Source: Typha latifolia
Taxonomy: Eukaryota > Streptophyta > Magnoliopsida > Poales > Typhaceae
Assembly: GCA_019914945.1 (NCBI GenBank)
Contig: CM034109.1
Coordinates: 2,108,001-2,172,000, forward strand
Direction: 5' to 3'
DNA length: 64,000 nt
A program made the translations under genes and the position numbers. How positions within the stretch are numbered: the first letter of the stretch is position 1; each line of letters begins with the position of its first letter. This document shows, one piece after another, positions 34,240-45,286 of this stretch. The notes below the pieces were generated by a model. The model was not told the origin of the DNA, did not search any database, and worked only from the letters and a program-made list of their open reading frames with translations.

Positions 34240-36250
34240 GAGCGAGATTCTCACCTTGGAGAGAGAAATCCTCTAGAAGATAGATCTTTCTAGAGAAGGA
34301 TTATCTACTGTTAGACCTCCATTGTTCGATGGATCAAACTATCCATACTAAAATGTTAGAATGCTAGATTTTTGAAATCAATTGATGGACGGGTTTGACT
34401 TTCTACTCTTTATGGTTATAAATGTCTTACTATTATTAATGAAAATAGAAATGTTATTGAAAAACCTATTTCTCAATGAGTTATGATTGATTATGAAAAC
34501 TCTAGTTTTAATAGTAGGGCATTCGTCGAATATATACTTGTGGGATTGCTAAGAATGCGTAACATAGTTACAGACCAAATCTAGATCGATCCGAATGTAA
34601 GAAAATTATGAAAATTTATTTGGCGGTAGCCTCGTGAGATAGGATTCTAATAGCTCTAGTTACGTCAATCAGACATTTAGATAAAAAGATATAATTAAAA
34701 TAATTGAGCAAGATCAAAATAGAGTAAAACGGTAAATATCCGACATTGTGGCGCTCGTTGGATGATGATGGACGGCCAAGGGTGGTGGTGGATAGACATA
34801 AGGTTGCGTGGCTGCTGGAGGTGATGGTAGCTATAGGTTGGAGGTTGGGTTTCTAACTTAGATATACTCCTAAGAAAATAAAGACGATCTAATGACTATG
34901 ATAAAAAGAGAAAATGCAAGAATAAAAAAAAACTAAACTAAATTAATTTTCATTGTTTGGATATACTTAGATGCTTGGATGATTAAAGCCTAGCTTTACT
35001 ATATATAGAGTCGAGTATAATAAGTCATACTCGAACTTAGCCCTAAAAGCTTATATGACTCGAATTAGAACTTGCATTAGATGTTTATATGACTTAATTG
35101 AATTTGCCTTAATAGCTTACATAACTTAATTAAACTTGTCTTTGTGGCTTACATGACTTAACTAAACTTGCCTTAAGGGCTTACATTAAAGATAAATATA
35201 ATTTCGCTAAGTCAGACTTTTTTATTTTTATCAGAATGTTTCTTTATTCTATCACAGATAGAGTCCTAATATGGGAAAACCTTGGATACAAAAGTTGTAA
35301 ATCAGTACGTCTTCAATCTTGTTCAAGTCGCTTTATAATATTTGGTCGACTGATAAATATCTGCAAAATATTTTCTTAAAAGTACGCAGAAGTTAACAAA
35401 CTTAGCTAATTATATAAACTCTAACGTCTAACTAAACTACATAAGCAAAATAAATAAGATAATAAGACTTGATCCATCAAGTCTAATGTCCCTATGATGT
35501 GATTTGATCTGACTCGGATCGCATCAAACATATTTTTGAGACTACCCATGAGGGGACTCCCTCCATTTAATTCTCAAAATTTCAATAGCTAACTACTAGA
35601 TTTGAGACTCTACGTATAGATGAGAATGAAATTGTTAATGATTTCTATGCTAAGCTATCTGATATTATTAATTCTAGTTTAGTGGTGAGCAGATACTTGA
35701 GAGAAAAATTATGATTAACAAAATTCCTCATGTCCCTTACAAAGAGGTTTCAAGTAAAAGTGACTACTATAGAAGAGAGCAAAAATATTGGCTCTCTTAG
35801 AGTTGAACAACTTATAGACAATCTTCATACCTATGAGATCACCCTTCAGCCACCCTAAAAGGGTAAAGGATTTGCCTTAGCGTCCATCAAGGGGGACGAT
35901 GATGAGTTTGATGAGGACTTTGACCATGAGATGATGGAGCTTAAGAAAAAAATTAGATAAATTTTCAAAAATTTGAAAGATACCACAAGCAAGAAGATCA
36001 AGGCAAAAATCCTAGAGAAAAATAAAAATTCTAGTGAAGCCCTCACTATCCGTATTATTAAAGGCTCAAAGTAAGATCAAAAGTTAGGTGAGAGAGGTTC
36101 AATGTTTTAGTTGTCAAGATTACGATCACTTTGCTAAAGAGTGTGCCAATCATAAGAAAAAAAAAAAAATTTCACAAGCCACCTACCAAGCCGAGACTGA
36201 GCGAGCAGATTTCAGCTCAGACTCTGCTCAAAATTTAAATTTATCCTCAA
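34240..36250 (+). pseudogene. Copia gag relic, split by a solo LTR
   Basis: The first part (34,310-34,560) reads as 'RPPLFDGSNYPY' and a degraded UBN2-type gag. The second part (35,532-36,170) reads 'ETTHEGTPS', 'LTTRFETLRMDENEIVNDFY', 'AKLSDIINSS' and 'TIEESKNIGSLRVEQLIDNL', then a zinc knuckle CFSCQDYDHFAKEC (36,100-36,141; C-x2-C-x4-H-x4-C). Stops and frameshifts are frequent. No protease or polymerase follows; at 36,275 the sequence switches to GLP-unit DNA. Confidence 0.8.
34566..35526 (-). mobile_element. Solo LTR (family B) with target duplication
   Basis: On the - strand it starts TGATGCGATCC and ends CTGTAACT. AACAT repeats flank it at 34,561-34,565 and 35,527-35,531. It interrupts the gag relic, which resumes directly afterwards, so insertion edges are exact. 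Confidence 0.85.
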
Positions 36251-36572
36251 TTTTTGAGCTCTCGAAAAGAGAAATTCCAGATTACACAGTATTTCACATA
36301 AAGCTCATCAATGCGTTCTTCCAGATAAGTTGATCAAGCTCTATTGTTGTATTAAATTTAATTCATTTTCTCCCCGTAGAAATAGTTACGCATGACTATA
36401 TCAAATCAACCATTATATACTTAGTATTTTAATCAAATGATCGACCAAGTCCACTTGCAGGCCATCGATCAGTATTTAATTACTTGTATGACTTATTCCA
36501 TGTTGTTAGGATTGAAGTTGACCTCTTCTTCTCACTCGCTTGTTAGCTTGATGGCAGCTACCTCCCTTTCTC

Positions 36573-36580
36573 TATATAAA
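36573..36580 (+). promoter_or_regulatory. TATA box of GLP copy c
   Basis: TATATAAA, 131 bp before the ATG, with CTACCTCCCTTTC just upstream and a TTGACC core at about 36,518. Confidence 0.7.
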
Positions 36581-36703
36581 CCAGTCTTCCCCAACTTATT
36601 TCATCATCAAATATCACTGCAATCCATTGCTCAAAATCTCTCACATATATACTTTCTTCTTTTCATAGGTAGAGAGAAAGAGAAAGTATTACAACCTCAC
36701 TAG

Positions 36704-37360
36704 ATGGCTTCCTACATCTTCCTCCTCGCTCTTCTAGTTCTAGAATGCTCCCAAGCATTTGCATCTGATCCTAGCCAGCTGCAGGACTTCTGTGTCGCGG
36801 ACAAGATGTCACAAGTGTTTGTAAATGGTTTCGCCTGCAAGGACCCAAAGAACGTCATGGCCGAAGATTTCTTCTTCTCCAGTCTCGACAAGCCTGGCAA
36901 TACCGCGAACAAGGTTGGGTCCAATGTCACCACAGTTAACGTCAACCAAATTGGAGGTCTTAACACATTGGGTGTCTCCATTGCTCGAGTAGACTTTGCT
37001 CCTTATGGTCTCAACCCTCCTCACATCCACCCACGGGCGACTGAGATACTTACGGTTATAGAAGGCTCGCTCTACGTTGGCTTCGTCACCTCAAACCAAG
37101 CGAACCAAGAGAACAAGCTCTTCTCCAAGGTCCTCAACAAGGGCGATGTGTTTGTCTTCCCCCAAGGTCTCATTCATTTCCAGTACAACTATGGTACTTG
37201 CAATGCCGTGGCTATCGCAGCTCTGAGCAGCCAGAATCCTGGCGTGATTACTGTTGCAAATGCAGTCTTTGGGTCGACACCACCCATCTCTGATGATATT
37301 CTTGCTAAGGCTTTCCAAGTGGATAAGAAGATCGTTGACATGATACAAGCGCAGTTTTAG
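36704..37360 (+). CDS. Germin-like protein, copy c
   Basis: Full-length single-exon GLP of 218 aa with intact metal ligands (HxH at 107/109, Glu114, His158) and Cys30/Cys45. It is closest to copy a, its inverted-duplication partner: the C-terminus [11 protein letters not shown] is the same. The notable difference is Glu14 in the hydrophobic core of the signal peptide (LLVLECSQ, against LLVLACSQ in copies a, b, d and e), produced by GCA to GAA. Other changes are Ser60, Thr77 and Ile119. Whether the protein still enters the ER efficiently is open. Confidence 0.92.
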   Translation: MASYIFLLALLVLECSQAFASDPSQLQDFCVADKMSQVFVNGFACKDPKNVMAEDFFFSSLDKPGNTANKVGSNVTTVNVNQIGGLNTLGVSIARVDFAPYGLNPPHIHPRATEILTVIEGSLYVGFVTSNQANQENKLFSKVLNKGDVFVFPQGLIHFQYNYGTCNAVAIAALSSQNPGVITVANAVFGSTPPISDDILAKAFQVDKKIVDMIQAQF

Positions 37361-37510
37361 ACGTATGGATAGTCCACCTATTGAGTTGATGCCGCATAAA
37401 TTGATGATTCGTTAATTACTCCTTCAATATTTCTAATCCTTGTTTGTTAACATAAAAATGTGCTAATTATTCTTTGTAAAACAAAATCTATCTGTGTGTT
37501 TCATTCATCA

Positions 37511-37516
37511 AATAAA
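37511..37516 (+). terminator. Polyadenylation signal, GLP copy c
   Basis: AATAAA about 150 bp after the stop codon. Confidence 0.55.
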
Positions 37517-38369
37517 AATATCATCTCTTTCTATATGAGTTTCTATCTACTATGGTAAAGAATAAAGGGATCTTTTTTTTTACTACTATGTACATGGAGA
37601 AAAAAGTATAAATAATACCCTACGCTTTTTACTATATTAAAATATACTGCTGCATACATTGAAAAATCCCCACATAAATGAGGCTAAAAACTTTGAACCA
37701 TATCCATGATTGAACCTATCACTAATACTAGTGTAGCAGTTATAAGATAGACTAATAAATCTCAGTGATCTAAGATTGATATTTCTATCTTAATAACCCC
37801 CGAGATAGAAATTTTATACGTTGAGGATGAAATGTCAAGAAAATATTTTAGTACCTCTTCAATGTGCAATTGTTTACTTTATCATCGAGAGGAAGAAAAA
37901 AATTCTACACATTTTAATCTACTTAAAATCCTCGAGTAAAACACCCCAAATCTATTTGTACACCGCCGTAACAATCTCAAAATACAATGAATTAAGAGAA
38001 TGGATAATTCTATTTTCACCTCACGAATTATCACCCATTTTTACAATGACCTCTAAATATTTTTTGGTATATAATAATCTTCTGAACTATTTGAAATATT
38101 TTAATTGACCCCTTCCAATAGGGGGACCATTGTGTACTAAAAAAATATTCAAAGGATCATTATATACCAAAAAAATTAATTTAGGGGGTCATGTATAGAA
38201 AAAAGGGTGATAATGCAGGGGTGAAAATAAGATTATCCCTCAAAGAGAACTAAGAGTAAGAATAAAATCCTTTTATTTCTATTTCTTGATCCCTCGGCTT
38301 CCGAGCATAATTTGTAGAACAATCATGCACAACTTAGCTTGACACACCTGTCTCTTTGAATACTCTGGT

Positions 38370-38700
38370 TGACTTGCCTGTCTCATTAGTGCACCGACTT
38401 TTATATAGGTGTAAAGATGATAGACAATTTATTAAGGTTGATAGCTTGGTCAGACAAGAGATAGTACTTATCAGTAATGGTTTTGAACTTAGAAGCTTCA
38501 CCAATAGTTGATTAGATCATTGGTAAACATTAAAGGCTTTAATGCTGGTGCTCCTCTAGCAGTGTCACATCACTGATTCCGTCGATGTTAGCTTCTTTCT
38601 GAAGGAGTAAAGAGAGAATGTTAGAACCGATTATGAATAGATAGGGGAGAGAGGGCACTCTTGACGGTCCTCTAAAGAGCTTGAATATACCATTATAACC
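38370..38700 (-). pseudogene. LINE RT fragment
   Basis: It aligns with 46,441-46,745 and on the - strand contains the same 'LLQKEASINRID'-type region of an L1-type reverse transcriptase, heavily broken. Its left end overlaps the end of the inverted duplication. Confidence 0.55.
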
Positions 38701-38819
38701 TCGCACTAACCTCTCCCTGTGAAGAGTTATAACCCCGCACTCGGGTGTGTAGGGTATTACCCCGTACTCTGTTGTGTAGGGTATTACCCCGCACTCATGT
38801 GTTCATTGATGTTACCAAA

Positions 38820-39430
38820 CTCAGATCTATCACTCCTTCCTTTCATTCTTCTTCTCCTTCTATCTCCTTAGTCTACGACTGAGATTTGAGGCCAAAACCA
38901 ACATCGCAGCTCTGGCTTTGCTTGTGGTGATTGCCGTTGCCACCCAATCAATGTTCCCCTATTTGTTGCCTCCGATGGATATTCCAATAGCCCAGATCTA
39001 ATCTGATCTCTGGATTCTTGAAAAAGGAGGGTGACGATGTCGGAGACGCAGTCGAGCATCTTGTAGGTTGCGGTGGAGGGGGAGCCGATGATCTTATCGC
39101 AGGTGGTTTTGGCGATGGCAAAGATGTAGTACCCAGTTGACGATTGCTAGAGGGCTTGGAGGAGCACTCCATGGCCAGCGACCTCCGTGGCATGCCCTTA
39201 GTAGATCACAGAGCTGGTGGCGTGTCTTGCCCTTGATAGAATAGTAGGAGTCATTGTTGAGAATGGAGGCGAGCCTGTTAGTAGCCTCCTACCTCCACAT
39301 GGCGATCACAAAGGCGTTGTGGCTGTCCCCACCGATGCTAATCAATTTGCCTGGGGCAGTGGTCGACGATGTGTTGTCGGACAATACGAAGGTGAAGGTT
39401 TTAGAAGAGAGAGAGGAGAGAGAGAGTGAA
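38820..39430 (-). pseudogene. Unrecognised gene-like relic
   Basis: This stretch is GC-richer than its surroundings, and the - strand gives protein-like runs in shifting frames, such as 'ISIGGDSHNAFVIAMWR' and 'TCDKIIGSPSTATYKMLDCV'. Stops and frameshifts prevent one frame. The family is not known to me; it may be captured host gene sequence in a transposon, or transposon coding DNA. Confidence 0.25.
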
Positions 39431-40540
39431 TAGTATTACCATCTAAAAAGGGTAAAATAGTAATTTAAAGTTATTAATAAATTAGTTTTTAAAAGTTGTT
39501 TGGAATAAGATGAGAAAGAATGTTGAATTTTGAGATACTGATCGAAGAGTAGCCGAAGGTCAAAAAGGTTGGAAAAGTGATAGCATCCGGTGGTGGAGAT
39601 CCGATCGTTGAAAAGAGGAACCGAGATGGTGGAAATATAGATCAAGATGGAGGTTCGATTCTATGGTTGTGAATTGTCGAAGTAGGTAGCTGTTGGCGGC
39701 GATGGTGGTTCGGCTAGGTTGAGTGGTGGTGTAGTAGGAGCTAAGGTGGTGTAACAGGTCAAATGATAGAGGCGACCAGGGCGACCATTGTGGTCGGCCA
39801 GGTCTAGTCAAAAGTAAGAGGGAGAGGAAAAGAGAAGAGAGAGAGCTAGAAGACAAGACTTAATAATTCTCAATAATTGATGAAGGTGCACACTATAGCT
39901 ATTTATTAGTGGCTATCCTGACTTGGTCGACCAACATGGTTTCATTTTAGTCTTGACTCAGCTAAACACATATCTAATCAAATAAATTATAATAATCCAG
40001 GGACTTACTTGAAATACCAAAAAAATAGCTAATGTGAACTACAAAGTGATAAAACAATCTTTAGGGTCTAATCTATAATACTTAAAAGAAATATCTAGGC
40101 ACTAAACCCAATGCCCCCACACCCCTATTGGGCTCATCTTGGGCAGACCGTAACACAGGCAATCACCTTTGATACGAAAATAAATGAAGCTATGGGAGGC
40201 TTCCAGAATATTGACACTGGTGTTGTCGTTCAAGAGTAACCACATGCCCCTGGGGAGCTCTAATGACATGACAACATAGTCATTATGGAGAGAAAGAGTA
40301 GCAATTATCTTGTTTGCCGTGACGTCTCTGCACTCTGTATTGGAGAAGAAGGCTAGGGAGGAGAGAGTGTTATGGAGGATGTTGCAGAGGTTACGAATTA
40401 TTAATGAGCCTACTGTTGGTGGTAATAATCTGATTTCAAATGTCACAAAAAATTTGATTCAAAATAAATAAATTAAAAAAATAAACTTATAAATTACAAA
40501 ATATAAAATCTATATAATCGAGTTTAGTATTAAACACTAT
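39431..40540. other. Repeat-like stretch, no intact gene
   Basis: Frames at 39,560-39,856 and 40,102-40,446 (- strand, 98 and 114 codons) match nothing recognised. The region contains GGTGG-rich and purine-rich runs like the LTR leaders elsewhere and is probably degenerate LTR DNA. Confidence 0.3.
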
Positions 40541-42620
40541 CTCCTTAAGACCAATTTGTCCTCCACCGATTGTTTCTGGTACAATGGACGTCGGTTTCCC
40601 GAGATACAACAATTATCTTGCACTTAAAAGAAAGTAGCTATTCGAATACCTTATCGAATTTAAACTATGCGTACTCTTTCCCATATGCAAACTCATAACT
40701 TGAGTAAGATTTAAAAAGCATTGAACCAAATTGTGTGTATCACAAATGCAGACATATGGCCTATTTATAGCAGTAAACATGCATGATGAAGGGATACAAA
40801 TGAAGGGTTAGATCTGGTCACGAATAGATGCATCCTCTCTGGTCAAAACTTGCGCATGCAAATTGAACCGAGCCAGGTGGCGCATATGTGTGAGTTAAAT
40901 TGCATAATAATCTTTACCCACAAAATAGGCACCCCTTTTAGGGCGAGTCAGGCGGCGCACGCGGGTGAAAATGCATATGAAATACGTACTTGATTGAGAG
41001 TACAACAAAAAGTTACCGTATTAAGATAGGTAGCTTTTGGCTTTGAACCTTCCATAGTGAAGTATTATCAAATTTATTCACTAACGAGTGAACATGATGT
41101 TTTGAACGGTTCAGCTTTTATATAAACCAAGATAATAATATCCACACAGCTTCTTTTCAATATAGTCGGTTGTATATGTTGTGTCCATTTCAGTCTTGGA
41201 CGCGCTTGGTAATTATTTGAGTACTCTAGAGATTTAGCCTAATCATCTCACATAAGCGGCCTACTTCATACTCATATAGGTGACTTTTTATTAAGAGTAT
41301 CATGTCATACTCCACTTGGATTTTCAAAGTATATGGGTCATTAAAAGCATTGGTTACCTCATAAGAAATCTAAACCTTTTCACAACTCATAAAGTGTTTT
41401 ATCTGATTTCTTATGAGGTAACCGGTTTAGAATGTGATCTGTAGAAAACAAAGCTTTCCCCCACAAATTCTAGGGTAAACCAGAACTTATTAATATGACA
41501 CTCATCATCTCCTTCAGAGTTCTATTCTTACGTTCAGCAACACCATTTTGTTGAGAAGCGTAAGGAGCCGTTGTTTGATGAATAATTCTTTTTTTTACAC
41601 AGATTTTGTACAAATGGTGACTCATATTCACCAACTCTGTCACTTATTAATATTCTAATCTTTCTGCTAAGGTGGTTCTCAAACTCAGTTTTGAAATGTA
41701 TAAACATTACTAATGCCTCATCTTTGCTTCTTAGCAAATACACATAACAATATCTTCTGCAATCGTCAATAAAAGTAATAAAATACTTTTTTCCACCTCT
41801 AATTTGAACAAATTTTAAATCATATACATTGGTATGTATAAGTTGTAGAGGTTTTGTACTTCGTTCAATAGAATAAAATGAAGCCTTAGCCAATTTGGTT
41901 TCCACACATATTTCACATTTATTATTCAAATCAATTTAGAAATTAGGCAACATGTTAAGATTAATTAATCTAAACAATGTACCATAATTAACATGTCCTA
42001 ATCTACCATGCCAAATTTCACAAGACTCAAACAAATAAAAAGAAGAAGATTTATTTTTATTTGGAGTCAGAGTCATTATATTCATCTTAAAGAGGCTATT
42101 GGACAAGTAACCCCTTGCTACATACATGTCATTTTTTATAAGTATAAACTTATTAGACTCAAACATCAGCTTAAAACCTTTCCTACTCAACAATGATCCC
42201 AAAACTAGATTCTCTCAAATGTCGAGCACATACTTCATATCATTGAGAGTTTGTTTTCCTAAAGTCAATTTTAACACGACTTTCTCTATTCTTTCCACCT
42301 TAAAAGTCACTGAATTGCCCATATGAAATTTTTGATCTATCACGGTTTGATAAGATGAAACTAACTTGAATCAAACTAAATTCGAGCAAAAATTAAATTT
42401 GGACTTGACCTACGAACGTGAACCAAATCAAGCCGGGCAGCGTGCGCGTGTGAGTTAAATTGCATAATAACCTTTACCTACAAAATAGGTACTTGGGGCC
42501 CAAAGCATATAAGAAATTTATCACTTATATACCATATTAATATTTCTCAAATATTAAATACGGTACTAAATTAATTTCTCTTTATTTTTTATTCTCATGA
42601 AACCCACTTCAGAGCCAATT
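40541..42620 (-). mobile_element. Degenerate Copia element
   Basis: Copia pol sequence (41,345-42,210) is flanked by a shared block, 'tgtgagttaaattgcataataa' in part, with 'ctacaaaataggYac', at about 40,890-40,935 and 42,450-42,495. These are probably the remains of the two LTRs. The element lost gag, protease, RT and RNase H. Confidence 0.5.
41345..42210 (-). pseudogene. Copia GAG-pre-integrase and integrase relic
   Basis: Two long frames on the - strand are separated by a stop at about 41,930-41,935. The first (42,202-41,936) includes the GAG-pre-integrase motif 'IWHGRLGHVNYGTL'. The second (41,929-41,534) starts [14 protein letters not shown] (end of the zinc domain), then has '[18 protein letters not shown]' with a catalytic-core Asp, and '[10 protein letters not shown]', where the family normally has a DNGGEF-type motif. 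Downstream, '[12 protein letters not shown]' and 'GKALFSTDHI' continue in other frames. It is a decayed integrase, not functional. Confidence 0.85.
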
Positions 42621-43164
42621 TTTATTCACTTCTCTTCATAAATTTGACTAAATGAATATATGAAAAATAAGGTACTATATAAGCTAAATTAATTCTACCG
42701 TTAAACCATCATTAATAATGTGCGGGACTACTTAAAACTTACATCAAAGTTAATAAAAAATTATGTAAAATATATGAAATTTCCAACACTTACCACTCCC
42801 TCAACAATTCCTAGTTAAACATTTCGTTGATGGCTACCCGATGCTTTGCGGGACGCTGCAGGGTCGGAGGAAAGCTAATCATAGCCGTTTGGATGAGACT
42901 GAAAGTGGTTTGTTTATATTGTAATAGTAGGGAAGATTATGTCCCTAAAACTGGGTAGGGATCGACATCTCATGCGAAGGTGATCACATCAAAGGCTGGT
43001 GGACTTGCCTGCCTTGTCCAGCGAGCTTGCGTGCCATAGCTGGCGAATGTTGTTACTACTACCACATGAGAGGGGATTAGAGTTGCTTGCACTAAGAAAT
43101 TTTGGTTTCACCATCTAAAGAAGCTTAGGTCTTAGCTTTGGGAAGAGTAAAATTAACTTTGTTT
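42621..43164. other. Gene-free stretch
   Basis: AT-rich to about 42,830, then a GC-richer 300 bp block of unknown origin with no usable frame. Confidence 0.35.
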
Positions 43165-43557
43165 TCAAGCTCTTGTCTGACGGAGCACTCTCCGTTTCAT
43201 GGACGATGCAGCCGCCGAAGAAGCATTGACGGGCCGGCACCAAGGGTGGTGCAAAAGTGAAAGATCCGACTTAAAGAATGGTTGGTTATAAGAAAATGTA
43301 ATGAAATAGTTGATTCCATGGAAGAGTTCAAGAGGTCTGTATCTAGTCGTTCGACTCAAAGAATGGTTATAAGCAAATTTCATTGAAGAGTTGAGCCCAT
43401 GGAAGAGTTCATGAGGTCTGTATCTAGTCGTTCGACTCAAAGAATGGTTATAAGCAAATTTCATTGAAGAGTTGAGCCCATGGAAGAGTTCATGAGGTCT
43501 GTATCTAGTTGTTCGACTCAAAGAATGGTTATAAGCAAATTCTGGTTGAGCCAGCAT
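43165..43557 (-). pseudogene. Gypsy integrase fragment with 81 bp tandem repeats
   Basis: A 130-codon open frame on the - strand. It repeats a 27-residue unit beginning FAYNHSLSRTTRYRPHELFH, which resembles the 'EFAYN...TG.SPFE..YG' motif of Ty3/gypsy integrase C-terminal regions. DNA unit starts are 43,339, 43,420 and 43,501 (exact 81 bp spacing), with a degenerate unit before at 43,258. The frame stays open across the array. A single unit lies at the edge of the duplicated GLP b block at 32,130. Confidence 0.7.
43258..43556. repeat. 81 bp tandem repeat, ~3.7 units
   Basis: Units begin 'gtatctagtcgttcgactca' at 43,339 and 43,420, and 'gtatctagttgttcgactca' at 43,501. The first two are almost the same. 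The unit at 43,258 is diverged and the last is truncated where the GLP promoter block starts. Confidence 0.9.
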
Positions 43558-43984
43558 AATCCCATAGACGCATATTTTTACCGACCAATTATATTATTTC
43601 ATGTGAAGTTGTAAACTCCAAACTAGTTAGCCATGAACATTTCTGTTGCACTCGGTCAATCAGGTTACCACCGACTGGGTAACATAGTTTTTAAGATAAT
43701 ATAGCTCTCATCAAATGCGTTCTTCCAGATAAGTTGATCTAGCTCTCTTGTTGTATTAAAACTTAATTCATTTTATCCGTGTAGAAATAGTTACGCATGA
43801 CTACATCAAATCAAACATTATTTGCTTAGTACTTTAATGAAAGTATCGACCAAGTCCACCCCTTGCTGGCCATTGATCAGACTTTTAATTACTTTAATGC
43901 CTTATTCCATGTTGTTAGGGATTAAACTTGACCACTTCTTTGCCCACTTCCTTGTCAGCTTGATGGCAACTACCTCCCTTTCTC

Positions 43985-43992
43985 TATATAAA
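43985..43992 (+). promoter_or_regulatory. TATA box of GLP copy d
   Basis: TATATAAA, 126 bp before the ATG, in the same conserved promoter block. AAACTTGACCAC lies about 65 bp upstream. Confidence 0.7.
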
Positions 43993-44110
43993 CCAGTCTT
44001 CTCCAAATTATTCCACAATCAAATATCATTGCAATCCACTGCTCAAAATCTCTCACATATATATTTGCTTCTTTTTACAGGTAGAGGAAGAGAAAGTACT
44101 ACGTACCTAG

Positions 44111-44767
44111 ATGTCTTCCCACCTCTTCCTCCTCGCTCTTTTAGTTCTAGCCTGCTCTCAAGCACTTGCGTCTGATCCTAGCCAACTGCAGGACTTCTGT
44201 GTCGCAGAAAAGATGTCGCAAGTATTTGTGAATGGTTTTGCCTGCAAGGACCCAAAGAATGTCATGGCCGAAGATTTCTTCTTCTCCGGTCTCGACAAGC
44301 CTGGCGATACCATGAATAAGGTTGGGTCTAACGTCACTGCAGTTAACGTCAATCAAATTGGAGGTCTGAACACATTGGGCATCTCCCTGGCTCGGGTAGA
44401 CTTTGCTCCTTATGGTCTCAACCCTCCTCACATCCACCCACGGGCGACTGAGATACTTACGGTTCTAGAAGGCTCCCTCTATGTTGGCTTCGTCACCTCG
44501 AACCAGGCAAACCAACAGAACAAGCTCTTCTCCAAGGTCCTCAACAAGGGCGATGTGTTTGTCTTCCCCCAAGGTCTCATTCATTTCCAATACAACTATG
44601 GTACTTGCAATGCTGTGGCCATCGCAGCTCTAAGCAGCCAGAACCCGGGTGTAATTACTGTTGCAAATGCAGTCTTTGGCTCAACACCACCTATCTCTGA
44701 TGATATTCTAGCCAAGGCATTTCAGGTTGACAAGAATGTAATCGATCGGATTCAAGCTCAATTCTAG
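44111..44767 (+). CDS. Germin-like protein, copy d
   Basis: Full-length single-exon GLP of 218 aa, nearly the same protein as copy b. Differences from b include Leu5 (MSSHLFLL), Val40, Pro64, Gln136 and Asn145, and it keeps the normal TAG stop. Mn ligands, the Cys pair and the N74-VT sequon are intact, and the signal peptide is normal. ATG is preceded by 'ctacgtacctag' as in b. No disabling change is seen. Confidence 0.93.
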   Translation: MSSHLFLLALLVLACSQALASDPSQLQDFCVAEKMSQVFVNGFACKDPKNVMAEDFFFSGLDKPGDTMNKVGSNVTAVNVNQIGGLNTLGISLARVDFAPYGLNPPHIHPRATEILTVLEGSLYVGFVTSNQANQQNKLFSKVLNKGDVFVFPQGLIHFQYNYGTCNAVAIAALSSQNPGVITVANAVFGSTPPISDDILAKAFQVDKNVIDRIQAQF

Positions 44768-44908
44768 ACCTAAGGATACTCCACCTAGTGAGTTCCATAG
44801 CAAGAAGCTATGATTATCTAATTAGTTCATTAAATATTTGTAATTTCTATTTATCTGTTCTAATTTTGTTTGTAGAATAAGGCATATATGTGTGGATTTC
44901 ATTCAACA

Positions 44909-44914
44909 AATAAA
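44909..44914 (+). terminator. Polyadenylation signal, GLP copy d
   Basis: AATAAA about 142 bp after the stop codon. Confidence 0.55.
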
Positions 44915-45286
44915 AAGCATTATCTCTTTACTATATTATGTTTTGTGATTGATAAATTTGTGACAAAGCATAGTCTTTGGTGATGTAAATTATTTAAATT
45001 TACTATAAATTTCAATAGCACAAACTCTTCCATTTGGCAATTAAAATTGGAGCTGTTTTAGTCTGAAGAATAGTGTCGTAGGAATTCTATTCAAAATTTG
45101 TTCGAAAAAGACTTACTTCCATTTAAACGAAACAAATTTGTTCGAATGGAATTTTTCACAAAGCAACATATTTTCAACGTGGGAAATCTATTCAAACGAA
45201 TTTTTTTGGAGAGCAATATTTTCCAACGTGGAAAAGACATTCAAACGAGATACACTTAATATAATTGGGTGTTTGAACGAGATTTT

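Larger units (their letters stand above)
36275..38412 (+). repeat. Inverted duplication, arm 2
   Basis: Partner of 21,640-24,425 in opposite orientation, covering GLP copy c with its promoter and about 1 kb of 3' flank. Inside, 38,001-38,241 is a hairpin MITE with ends 'ggataattctattttcacc' and 'ggtgaaaataagattatcc'. Confidence 0.8.
43500..45286 (+). repeat. Direct duplication, copy 2 (GLP d unit)
   Basis: Partner of 32,128-33,915. Homology ends at 45,286, where an inverted LTR family C sequence begins; the partner copy instead continues into its own Copia LTR. Confidence 0.85.

Noticed and set aside
40102..40446. 114-codon - strand frame
   Set aside because: No recognisable domain and flanked by LTR-like debris; probably transposon-derived or chance.
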